From positions 1 to 12,190 of the forward strand of contig DIVF01000008.1 of the NCBI GenBank assembly GCA_002423285.1: DNA of 12,190 bases, read 5' to 3'. Numbering within the stretch: the first letter of the stretch is position 1; each line of letters starts with the position of its first letter. The stretch is from Micavibrio sp. UBA6139 (GTDB lineage: Bacteria > Pseudomonadota > Alphaproteobacteria > Micavibrionales > Micavibrionaceae). A model generated the notes under the pieces. The model had not been told where the DNA came from and ran no database searches. It was given only the letters and a program-made list of their open reading frames with translations. Made by a program: the position numbers and the translations under genes. Below are positions 6,161-12,190 of the stretch, in pieces.

Positions 6161-8425
6161 ATGCGTAAAGATACTGCTGCACAAACCGCAGGCACACAAA
6201 ACCAAGAAACTTCAGCCGCCGCCGTGCCAGTTGTTGCACCTGCCATCGATTCCACCCGCGAATTGAAATACGCTGAAGCGATGCTGGACGGGGAAAGCAC
6301 CCATTTACAAGCGCTGTTCCGTTTTTACATCCATAACCTGCTTAAAAATACGGGCCGTACCACAACGACCGCGTATAAAATTGCCAGCCATCTGGCCCCA
6401 TCCTTGGAGGGCGGCGAATACGGCAAGGGCAAGAAATTTTCGCGTTCTGGCGGCAGCGCAAAAGACAAGCCGTATCCAATGGACAAGGCCGGAAAAGTTC
6501 AGGTGACCGAAGAAGATTGGAAACTGTTGAATGAGGTCTTTGCTGAATACGCAGCACCTGTGAGCGTACCTGAAGAAGACACCACATTTAAAAATCTGAT
6601 CCGCTTGACCGAAATTCTGGGTCTTAGCGATGATGAAAGAAAACCGCTGCAACTGATTTATGTTGCCAGACAGTATGAAGAGTTGAACGACTTCATCAGC
6701 AGCGTTTTTACTGAAGATTTGAAGAAAGCCGCCATTGGTATGGCGCGGATGCTGGACGCACCGCTTGATGGCCGTAAATTTTCCGCCGCGCTGGGGATGG
6801 GGTCACGTTTGAACCGATATGGCCTGACCTATTTTGAACCAACAGGTTCAACATCAGAAGGGCTGGGCTTGCCATTGATCGATGATGAAATCATCGAAAA
6901 ATTCGACCGCGAAATGTCCGATGATCAACTGGCCGCAATCCTTTTGGATAAGAGCACGAAATCAGAGCTCGATATCGCCGATTTTTCTCATGTCGGGGAA
7001 CAGTTGGATTTTGTTTTGAACCTGATTAAAAAATCGGTTGAAAATGGTGAGCGCGGCATCAACGTCGTTCTGCATGGCCCTGCGGGCAGCGGTAAAACCG
7101 AACTGGCTAGCGCCATTGCAAAACATTTGAACCTGGCCATGTATTCCATCGGCGAACCGGGGAATGAAGATGGCATGGAATATACAGAAATCGGTAGCAA
7201 GCGCAGCGCCAGCGATATCCGTATCAGCAAATTGCAACGCACCCATGCCTTGCTAGAAGGGTCCAAAAACAGCATCGTCTTGTTCGATGAAATCGAAGAT
7301 TTGCTGATGAAGGGAACCGATTCCAGCAAAAGTGCCGATGTTGATAACAAGCTGGAAGTGAACCGCTTGCTGGAAAATAACCCGGTTGTAACGATTTGGA
7401 CCGGGAATGATCCGGAAAAATTCCATACCGCCGTGCGCCAACGCTTTGCCTATTCCATCATGATGGATTACCCGCCGACATTGGTGCGGGAAAAGGTTTG
7501 GAAACGCCGTCTGGAACTGGAAAAAGTGACGCTGCCAGAAGCCGATATTCGTGCGCTGGCCCGTGAATATGAAGCACCCCCGCGTATGATCGCCAAGGCC
7601 GTCCGGTCAATGCGTATTTTGGGCGGTGGTGTTGATGTGATCCGTAAATCTTTGGAAGCGGATTCCAAAATCGCCTATGGCCAGACAGACAGCATTTTAA
7701 ACGATGCCGCTATCCCGCAGGATTTTAATCTGGGCTTTGTCAACGCTGATCAAAACCTGCCTGATTTGTTTAACCGTCTGGTTCAACGTGGCAATGATAA
7801 AAAACCATTCTCCTTGCTGGTTCAAGCTAACCCGTCAACGGGTGCAGAAAATATTTTGCGTTCGATGGCAGAGGGCATGGTGATGAATCCGTTGGAAGTC
7901 AGTATGGGCGGGTTGTGCGCGCCGCACCCGATGATGCCACCGGAACAAAAATTTGCTGCGGCCTTTGCCGGGGCGGCGGATGCCCGGAAATTCTTGATTA
8001 TCACAGGGCTGGAAGATGTTGCAGCCCTTGGCGACGGGGAAACATTCTTCTGGAATAACGGGTTGGTTGAGTTATTCGCGGAACATGCGCTGGCGCATAA
8101 ACTGCCCTTTGCTGTGACGGCCAAACCGGGAACGCAATTGCCGGATCACATAACAATGCTCTTCTCCGATAGGGTTAAATTACTGTCCTTGGTCGAGGAT
8201 CAGAACAAGGTTCTCTATAAACAGACCTTTGGTCTTGATCTGCCGCAGGACCGCCTGAAGGATCTGGAGGGGATGACAGCTGAAGATTTCAACAAGGCAA
8301 AATCCTTCGCCAAGCGCCTGGATTTGAAGGGTGATGAGAGTGATCATGCCCGCCTGATTTCTTTGCTGGTCCAGTTCAAAAAACGCCGTGGCGTTGTCGA
8401 ACAACGTCCGGTTGGGTTCGCTTAG
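6161..8425 (+). CDS. AAA+ ATPase of unknown function with a degenerate second ATPase-like module
   Basis: A 754-aa cytoplasmic protein. Residues 1-35 are Ala/Thr/Gln-rich and probably disordered. About 36-290 is a mostly helical region I cannot assign. The first AAA+ module is intact: Walker A GPAGSGKTE at 306-314, Walker B IVLFDEIED at 372-380, an asparagine-rich NRLLENNP segment, sensor 1 IWTGND, and an arginine-finger-like RQRFAYSI. From about 550 there is a second stretch with AAA order but lost catalysis: NPSTGAENILRSMAEGM at 557-573 where Walker A would be (no Lys), FLIITGLEDVA at 611-621 in the Walker B position, and LFSDRVKLLSL at 667-677 resembling the end of an AAA core. The intact part resembles loosely annotated proteobacterial AAA ATPases with an NRLLE-NPVPTIW block. 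A remodelling or chaperone role is plausible, but the substrate is unknown. No protease, nuclease or membrane domain is visible. Confidence 0.85.
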   Translation: MRKDTAAQTAGTQNQETSAAAVPVVAPAIDSTRELKYAEAMLDGESTHLQALFRFYIHNLLKNTGRTTTTAYKIASHLAPSLEGGEYGKGKKFSRSGGSAKDKPYPMDKAGKVQVTEEDWKLLNEVFAEYAAPVSVPEEDTTFKNLIRLTEILGLSDDERKPLQLIYVARQYEELNDFISSVFTEDLKKAAIGMARMLDAPLDGRKFSAALGMGSRLNRYGLTYFEPTGSTSEGLGLPLIDDEIIEKFDREMSDDQLAAILLDKSTKSELDIADFSHVGEQLDFVLNLIKKSVENGERGINVVLHGPAGSGKTELASAIAKHLNLAMYSIGEPGNEDGMEYTEIGSKRSASDIRISKLQRTHALLEGSKNSIVLFDEIEDLLMKGTDSSKSADVDNKLEVNRLLENNPVVTIWTGNDPEKFHTAVRQRFAYSIMMDYPPTLVREKVWKRRLELEKVTLPEADIRALAREYEAPPRMIAKAVRSMRILGGGVDVIRKSLEADSKIAYGQTDSILNDAAIPQDFNLGFVNADQNLPDLFNRLVQRGNDKKPFSLLVQANPSTGAENILRSMAEGMVMNPLEVSMGGLCAPHPMMPPEQKFAAAFAGAADARKFLIITGLEDVAALGDGETFFWNNGLVELFAEHALAHKLPFAVTAKPGTQLPDHITMLFSDRVKLLSLVEDQNKVLYKQTFGLDLPQDRLKDLEGMTAEDFNKAKSFAKRLDLKGDESDHARLISLLVQFKKRRGVVEQRPVGFA

Positions 8426-8439
8426 GCGTATTCAGGGGT

Positions 8440-8490
8440 GGGGCATTGCGCGTTGCAGCGTTGATGCCCCCTTCCGATTTTCTTCTATTT
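8440..8490 (+). terminator. Candidate rho-independent terminator after the AAA+ gene
   Basis: GGGGCAT at 8440-8446 pairs with ATGCCCC at 8464-8470. An inner CGC/GCG stem at 8449-8451 and 8458-8460 closes a 6-base loop. A T-rich but interrupted tract follows (8472-8491). The asymmetric bulge between the two stems and the broken T tract lower confidence. Confidence 0.45.
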
Positions 8491-8522
8491 TGTCGTAATC
8501 TGTTGTTTCCGTTATTGGCAGC

Positions 8523-8527
8523 AAGGG
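8523..8527 (+). promoter_or_regulatory. Ribosome binding site deciding the dehydrogenase start
   Basis: AAGGG lies 1 base before an ATG at 8529 but 7 bases before the in-frame ATG at 8535. The spacing favours 8535 as the true start. Confidence 0.5.
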
Positions 8528-8534
8528 TATGACC

Positions 8535-9758
8535 ATGAAAACATTGCAATCGGCACAGCAAAAAACATCCACCCGCGATGAATTTTATGAACAATTGAGC
8601 GTGTTAAAGGACCGTTTCGCGGCGATGCCGCCGGAACTGGAAGTAACCTTGCGCGATCCTGCCATGGGCGTTGAGGGTTACGTTGTTGTCTGGAACACCG
8701 GCATCAGTGTCGGTGGGCCCATGGAGCGCAGCGGGAAGGGCGGCACACGCATCACGCCAAGTGTTTCGCTGGATGAAGTAAAAATGCTGGCCCGGACAAT
8801 GTCTTTAAAGAACGCCGCCGCCGGTTTGCCGCTGGGCGGGTCAAAGGCCGCGTTGAAGGCTGATCCTTCCGCGCCTGATTTTGAACAGAAATATCGCCGC
8901 TTCGCGCAATTATGCAAGCCTTTCCTGCATGAAAATGGCGGGGTGTTCGGCGGGTTTGGTTTTGATATTGGCGGTCGCCCTGAACATGCGTTGTGGATTT
9001 GCGATGAATTGAAATCCACACGTTGCTTCACAGGCAAGCCAAAGGATATGGGCGGAACTGATTACGACCGCGAAGGAATTGCGGGGCTTGGTGTTGCCGT
9101 TGCGGCCATCACTTCACAGGAAGTAAAGGGCGTAAACCTCAATAAAACCAGCTTCGCCGTGCAGGGTATGGGGGCGATGGGCGCAGCTGTTCTGCGTTAT
9201 TTCGCCGAATCCGGCGCGACCATGACCTATATGGCTGATCCAAAATATGGCGGGACATGGAAATTCGCATCGCCAATTTCAACTGCGTTGCATAACGCGC
9301 TGGTCCATCAGGATGTAGAAACCGTTCTGGCGATGTTGCCACAGGAAGGGACATTGCTGTCTGATTCCGCCGATGATGTCTTATTCCAAAAAGTCGATGT
9401 TTTATTCCCGTGCGCTGTTCAAAATGTCATCACGGAATCAAAAGCCGACCGCGTAAAGGCCTCTACAATCGTTGAAGGTGCCAATGGCCCGGTGACGGAG
9501 GAGGCGCGCACAGCACTCTTCGCGATGGGCGTGACCGTTATTCCAGATTTTATTGCCAACCCCGGCGGCATCATCGCGGCCTTCGTTGAATTGACATCCG
9601 GCTCATCTGATAAAGTGGCTGAGTCAAAAGCCATGGCCCGTGAACGCATTGCCGCGAATGTCCGTGACATGCTGGAAACAGCAGCGCAGTACAACGTGGA
9701 ACCAACCCACGCTGGGCATTTCATGGCTTTGGGTCGCATCATTCAAAGTCAGGAATAG
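8535..9758 (+). CDS. Glu/Leu/Phe/Val dehydrogenase family protein
   Basis: A 407-aa NAD(P)-dependent amino acid dehydrogenase; the family deaminates amino acids oxidatively to 2-oxo acids, or runs in reverse. The N-terminal catalytic domain shows KGGTRITPSVSLDEV and MSLKNAAAGLPLGGSK, with the two conserved active-site lysines as K92 and K104. FGFDIGG supplies the catalytic aspartate, D144. The Rossmann domain has VQGMGAMG at 209-216. IVEGANGPVTEEA at 312-324 and IPDFIANPGGI at 336-346 are the GDH-type closing motifs. Several motifs are divergent: GGTDYDREGIAGLGV replaces the usual GGSxGRxxATGxGV, and the lysine stretch reads like leucine dehydrogenase. Glutamate is the most likely substrate from the VEGANGP block, but the sequence does not settle it. 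The start at 8535 is chosen on ribosome binding site spacing; 8529 would add two residues. The gene is flanked by candidate terminators on both sides, so it is probably monocistronic. Confidence 0.88.
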   Translation: MKTLQSAQQKTSTRDEFYEQLSVLKDRFAAMPPELEVTLRDPAMGVEGYVVVWNTGISVGGPMERSGKGGTRITPSVSLDEVKMLARTMSLKNAAAGLPLGGSKAALKADPSAPDFEQKYRRFAQLCKPFLHENGGVFGGFGFDIGGRPEHALWICDELKSTRCFTGKPKDMGGTDYDREGIAGLGVAVAAITSQEVKGVNLNKTSFAVQGMGAMGAAVLRYFAESGATMTYMADPKYGGTWKFASPISTALHNALVHQDVETVLAMLPQEGTLLSDSADDVLFQKVDVLFPCAVQNVITESKADRVKASTIVEGANGPVTEEARTALFAMGVTVIPDFIANPGGIIAAFVELTSGSSDKVAESKAMARERIAANVRDMLETAAQYNVEPTHAGHFMALGRIIQSQE

Positions 9759-9787
9759 GCGCGAACTTATAAAGATTCGGGGTCGTT

Positions 9788-9811
9788 TGAAGGGGGCAAT
9801 CGCCCCCTTCA
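9788..9811 (+). terminator. Perfect 10-bp hairpin after the dehydrogenase gene
   Basis: TGAAGGGGGC at 9788-9797 and its exact complement at 9802-9811 enclose the loop AATC, 29 bases after the dehydrogenase stop. The stem is strong and GC-rich, but what follows (CCCCATTCTATT) is a poor T tract, so it may be a weak terminator or an mRNA 3'-end stabiliser. Confidence 0.6.
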
Positions 9812-9904
9812 CCCCATTCTATTAAATTCGTTTAAAAACAATTGCTTAGGCTCTGTAATGGCCAGCGGTGCAAAACTATGAGAGAATTAAGGGGTTGAAA
9901 TCAC

Positions 9905-9910
9905 AGGAGG
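9905..9910 (+). promoter_or_regulatory. Strong Shine-Dalgarno
   Basis: AGGAGG, a perfect anti-16S match, with 6 bases to the ATG at 9917. It fixes the start of the small downstream gene and is the best ribosome binding site in the window. Confidence 0.85.
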
Positions 9911-9916
9911 CCTTGG

Positions 9917-10324
9917 ATGAGCCGAGAGTATGCTGAAAGCCGTATCCGCGAGGCCTTGACCCTTGCCAAAGGAAATCCGACGAAGGCCCGCCAGCAGATT
10001 ATTGCTTGGGCCAGTCAGGATCAAAGATTGCTGATGGCGTTGGCGCAACCGCATCTGACCGGCATTGTTGCCCATGCGATTGGCCGTGTGATTCAAAATC
10101 AGGGTCTTGAGCATGAAGTCGATGATATTCCGGCATCACCTGCGGCCTTGAACATGGCCCCTGATACTTTTGGAAAACAAATCCTCAATGCCTTGGCCAG
10201 CAGCAATACGCCTGTTTTCGGTTTAGAGACAAGTGCGCCATCTTCCCGTCCAAAAAAGGCTTCGCAAAGTCATATTGATGCCCTAAAACAGATGGCATCG
10301 AAAAATAGGACGGATAAGAAATAA
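9917..10324 (+). CDS. Small hypothetical protein
   Basis: A 135-aa protein with no function I can assign. Residues 1-62 look helical and regular (YAESRIREALTLAKGN, then ARQQIIAWASQDQRLLMAL), followed by a low-complexity Pro/Ala/Ser-rich linker and a Lys-rich C-terminus (KQMASKNRTDKK). There is no signal peptide and no membrane segment. The start is well fixed by AGGAGG with 6-base spacing. The stop TAA is followed directly, with no gap and in the same frame, by the TTG proposed as the start of the phosphotransferase, so the two genes are very likely co-transcribed and translationally coupled. A cytoplasmic accessory or nucleic-acid-associated role would be a guess based on basic charge alone. 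Confidence 0.8.
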   Translation: MSREYAESRIREALTLAKGNPTKARQQIIAWASQDQRLLMALAQPHLTGIVAHAIGRVIQNQGLEHEVDDIPASPAALNMAPDTFGKQILNALASSNTPVFGLETSAPSSRPKKASQSHIDALKQMASKNRTDKK

Positions 10325-11404
10325 TTGAAATCGCAGGAATGGTTTGAAAAACGCAAAGACTTGCGCGATGCATTTTTGCAGGCGCATGGCTGGGGAGAAG
10401 CGAAACTCGACCCGGTTGGTGAAGACGGTGCATTCCGCCGTTACTTCCGCCTGCGTGATAACGCCGGGAAATCCGTTATCCTGATGGAAGCCGTGCCGGA
10501 AGGGCACAACATGGCCACGCCCGGCCACAGTATTTTGGATTTTATCCGCCTGAGCAAATATTTACGCACCATTGGTATTGCAGCACCGGAAGTCTACGAA
10601 GTCGATGCGAAGGAGGGCTATGTCCTGCTCGAAGATTTCGGGGACGTGTCGTTTAAATGCGCACAGGAAACTGGGGTTGCAACACGGGACGAGCTTTATG
10701 GTCTGGCCACCGATGTTCTGGCGCAAATGCGTCAGCAGGGTAAGGTCGGTGATGTTCCGCTGCCTGATTATTATCAAAGCCACGTCCACACCGGACGCCG
10801 CCGCGTGATTGACTGGTATCTGCCCGCCATTCGCGGCGTGCAAAACCCGGATGGATTGGTTGAGGAATATTTGTCGGTGTGGGACAAGATCGAAGAATCC
10901 TTGCCGCCTGTGCCATGTGGTTTCCTGCATATCGATTACCACTTTGAAAACCTGATGTGGAATCCGGGAAAAACAGGCCTGGCGCAATGTGGGGTTTTGG
11001 ATTTTCAGGGTGCGATGACAGGGCCGCTTCCCTATGATCTGGCTAATTTATTGGAAGATGCCCGTGTCGATGTTCCCGCCGATCTGCGCGCCACAATGAT
11101 GGACCGGTATTGCAGCAGTATGACCCCGGATGAACGCGACGTTTTCCAGTCATGGTACCGCGTTCTGGCCACCCAGTTTCATTGCCGCGTCATCGGCCAG
11201 TTTATTCGCATGGCTGTGCTGGATGGAAAAACCCGCTATCTGCCGATGATCCCACGCCTTTCAGGTTATATCCGCGACGGATTGAAAGACCCCGTTCTGG
11301 CACCGTTGGATGCATGGTTCAAAAAGCAGGGTGTTGATTTCACGGAAACCGTGGCAATCGATCTGTCCGTCAAGCCATCATGGGTTCGCCCGGACGCGTT
11401 CTAA
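10325..11404 (+). CDS. AmgK-like phosphotransferase (aminoglycoside/choline kinase fold)
   Basis: A 359-aa kinase of the APH/choline kinase superfamily, most like AmgK, the anomeric MurNAc/GlcNAc kinase of cell-wall recycling. N-lobe: RRYFRLRDNAGKSVILMEAVP at about 38-58, which includes the nucleotide-binding strands, and GYVLLEDFGD at 98-107, the hinge. C-lobe: the catalytic loop LHIDYHFENLMW at 201-212 with catalytic D204 and N209, then the metal-binding VLDFQGAMTGPLPYDLANLL at 224-243 with D226. Most relatives have R or G between the loop H and D; here it is I203. The start is TTG at 10325, directly after the previous stop and in the same frame. No ATG lies nearby and the N-lobe needs nearly all of this sequence; a TTG at 10361 is an alternative. 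The Shine-Dalgarno is weak. The 3' end overlaps the minus-strand gene by 27 bases. The sugar substrate is inferred. Confidence 0.82.
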   Translation: MKSQEWFEKRKDLRDAFLQAHGWGEAKLDPVGEDGAFRRYFRLRDNAGKSVILMEAVPEGHNMATPGHSILDFIRLSKYLRTIGIAAPEVYEVDAKEGYVLLEDFGDVSFKCAQETGVATRDELYGLATDVLAQMRQQGKVGDVPLPDYYQSHVHTGRRRVIDWYLPAIRGVQNPDGLVEEYLSVWDKIEESLPPVPCGFLHIDYHFENLMWNPGKTGLAQCGVLDFQGAMTGPLPYDLANLLEDARVDVPADLRATMMDRYCSSMTPDERDVFQSWYRVLATQFHCRVIGQFIRMAVLDGKTRYLPMIPRLSGYIRDGLKDPVLAPLDAWFKKQGVDFTETVAIDLSVKPSWVRPDAF

Positions 11405-12190
11405 TTCTTCCCGACTGACCGCCAAGGCCAACCCTAAAAAGAACCAGATGAACCGCGTATAGAGCAGTTCATGGAACAGCGACATCGCGGCGAAGGCTAG
11501 CAGGATCAGCAAGACGCCGCGTCGTAAGGTTGCCATATCGGTCTGGCCTGACCCCGAACGGTTCAGTGTATAAAGCGACACCACATAAAACCCACCCATC
11601 AGAACAATCCCAATTAGCCCCAGTTCCGTTAAAACCCAAAGTGGGGTGGAGTCGATGATGCTGAATTGAATATTAGGTGGGCTGTCTGCATATTTTTGAT
11701 TCTGCAGATGCAAGAAAGATCCCAATCCTATGCCCTCAATTGGGTGCTTCTTCCAGAACTCAAGGGAGTCTGAAAGCACGCGGAGTCTTTGGACATCGCC
11801 GGGATAAAGTGTTTGGCTGCCAAGCAAGGTTTCCTGTGTGAAGACCCGATGATGCGCGACGCTGCTGCGGTGTAAAAGGTTAAAGTGATTAAGGGTCAAC
11901 ACAGTGGATAGGCCGATGGCGATGATAAAAAGGGATGAGCGCAAGCCCCGTAAGCCATCCATCTTAAACAGGGCAACCGCACCAACCACAGGCACAGCAA
12001 GCGCAACCCAAAAAGCCCGCGATTCATTATAAAAGGCGAGTAGCGGCAGCAATGCGATAAACCCATAGTATATTTTAGGGTGGATCGGCAGGCGGCCAGC
12101 AGCCTTATACACAATCAGTAGGGCAAAGGTCGCCACCATGATAAATCCCATGGCGTTTCGGTTTCCCATTAGACCTGTTGCAAAAGTCCG
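11378..12190 (-). CDS. O-antigen ligase/polymerase family membrane protein (5' end beyond window)
   Basis: The C-terminal about 270 aa of a Wzy_C (O-antigen ligase/WaaL-like) protein that joins or polymerises surface polysaccharide at the periplasmic face of the inner membrane. An ATG occurs at 12169, but the frame stays open to the window edge and encodes RTFATGL just before MGNRNAMG. That block matches the conserved G-x-x-GNxN motif of the family, so the gene continues past 12190. About seven hydrophobic segments are visible. Between the fourth and fifth (residues about 94-175, counted from the ATG at 12169) lies the large periplasmic loop with the family pattern SLEFWKKHPIEGIGLGSFLH. SRAFW at 50-54 carries the conserved Arg. 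Full-length members are usually about 400-450 aa, so roughly a third is missing here. Its stop lies inside the end of the phosphotransferase gene on the other strand. Whether it is a ligase or a polymerase cannot be told. Confidence 0.87.
   Translation of the reverse strand, partial: RTFATGLMGNRNAMGFIMVATFALLIVYKAAGRLPIHPKIYYGFIALLPLLAFYNESRAFWVALAVPVVGAVALFKMDGLRGLRSSLFIIAIGLSTVLTLNHFNLLHRSSVAHHRVFTQETLLGSQTLYPGDVQRLRVLSDSLEFWKKHPIEGIGLGSFLHLQNQKYADSPPNIQFSIIDSTPLWVLTELGLIGIVLMGGFYVVSLYTLNRSGSGQTDMATLRRGVLLILLAFAAMSLFHELLYTRFIWFFLGLALAVSREELERVRANP

Larger units (their letters stand above)
9759..9916. other. Longest intergenic stretch (158 bases)
   Basis: Holds the 9788-9811 hairpin, an AT-rich patch (9823-9843) that could contain a promoter, and the Shine-Dalgarno at 9905-9910. 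I tested TTGCTT at 9842-9847 as a -35 and found no matching -10 at 16-18 bp, so no promoter is called. Confidence 0.5.

Noticed and set aside
6161..8425. AAA+ protein as part of an anti-phage or toxin system
   Set aside because: No effector domain is visible in it or beside it. Its neighbours are housekeeping genes, and there are no mobile-element signs.
1..12190. CRISPR arrays, insertion sequences, tRNA or rRNA genes, integration sites
   Set aside because: Reading both strands by eye I saw no regularly spaced repeats, transposase motifs, terminal inverted repeats or cloverleaf-like sequences.

Overview
This window looks like ordinary chromosomal DNA of an alphaproteobacterium. The evidence is protein-level: SdhE sits two genes upstream of mfd, in an arrangement close to the recG-sdhE-mfd neighbourhood known from many alphaproteobacteria, and there is an AmgK-like sugar kinase plus a GC content that looks moderate by eye. 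A deep alphaproteobacterial lineage (Micavibrio-like or a Rhodospirillales relative) is a guess from gene style and cannot be settled here. I see no mobile element, tRNA, rRNA or CRISPR array.

Left part (1-1667). A secreted Cu/Zn superoxide dismutase (sodC, +) converges on a gene of unknown function (-) with only 4 bases between the stops. The unknown protein carries two copies of a peptidoglycan-binding-like repeat but no signal peptide. A 134-bp divergent promoter region follows. It has a TATAAT box facing left and a near-consensus promoter facing right whose predicted start point is the A of the sdhE start codon.

Centre (1668-6050). sdhE (FAD insertion into succinate dehydrogenase), a stand-alone NadR-type nucleotidyltransferase (probable NMN adenylyltransferase) and mfd (transcription-repair coupling factor) lie in one direction with gaps of 10 and 41 bases, and probably form an operon.

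Right-centre (6051-9811). A 754-residue AAA+ ATPase of unknown function has one intact ATPase module and what looks like a second, decayed one. It is followed by a candidate terminator, a divergent Glu/Leu/Phe/Val dehydrogenase, and a perfect 10-bp hairpin.

Right end (9812-12190). A small conserved-looking protein of unknown function with a strong ribosome binding site abuts an AmgK-like phosphotransferase: TAA is followed directly by a TTG start in the same frame. The kinase overlaps, tail to tail by 27 bases, an O-antigen ligase/polymerase-like membrane protein on the minus strand that runs off the window end. AmgK-type kinases act in peptidoglycan sugar recycling and O-antigen ligases in surface polysaccharide assembly, so this end has a cell-envelope flavour.

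No gene-free stretch exceeds 300 bases; the longest is 9759-9916 (158 bases). The least explained items are the AAA+ protein with its degenerate second module, the duplicated-repeat protein at 547-1533, and the probably leaderless sdhE message. I found no convincing sign of a wholly new multi-gene system.
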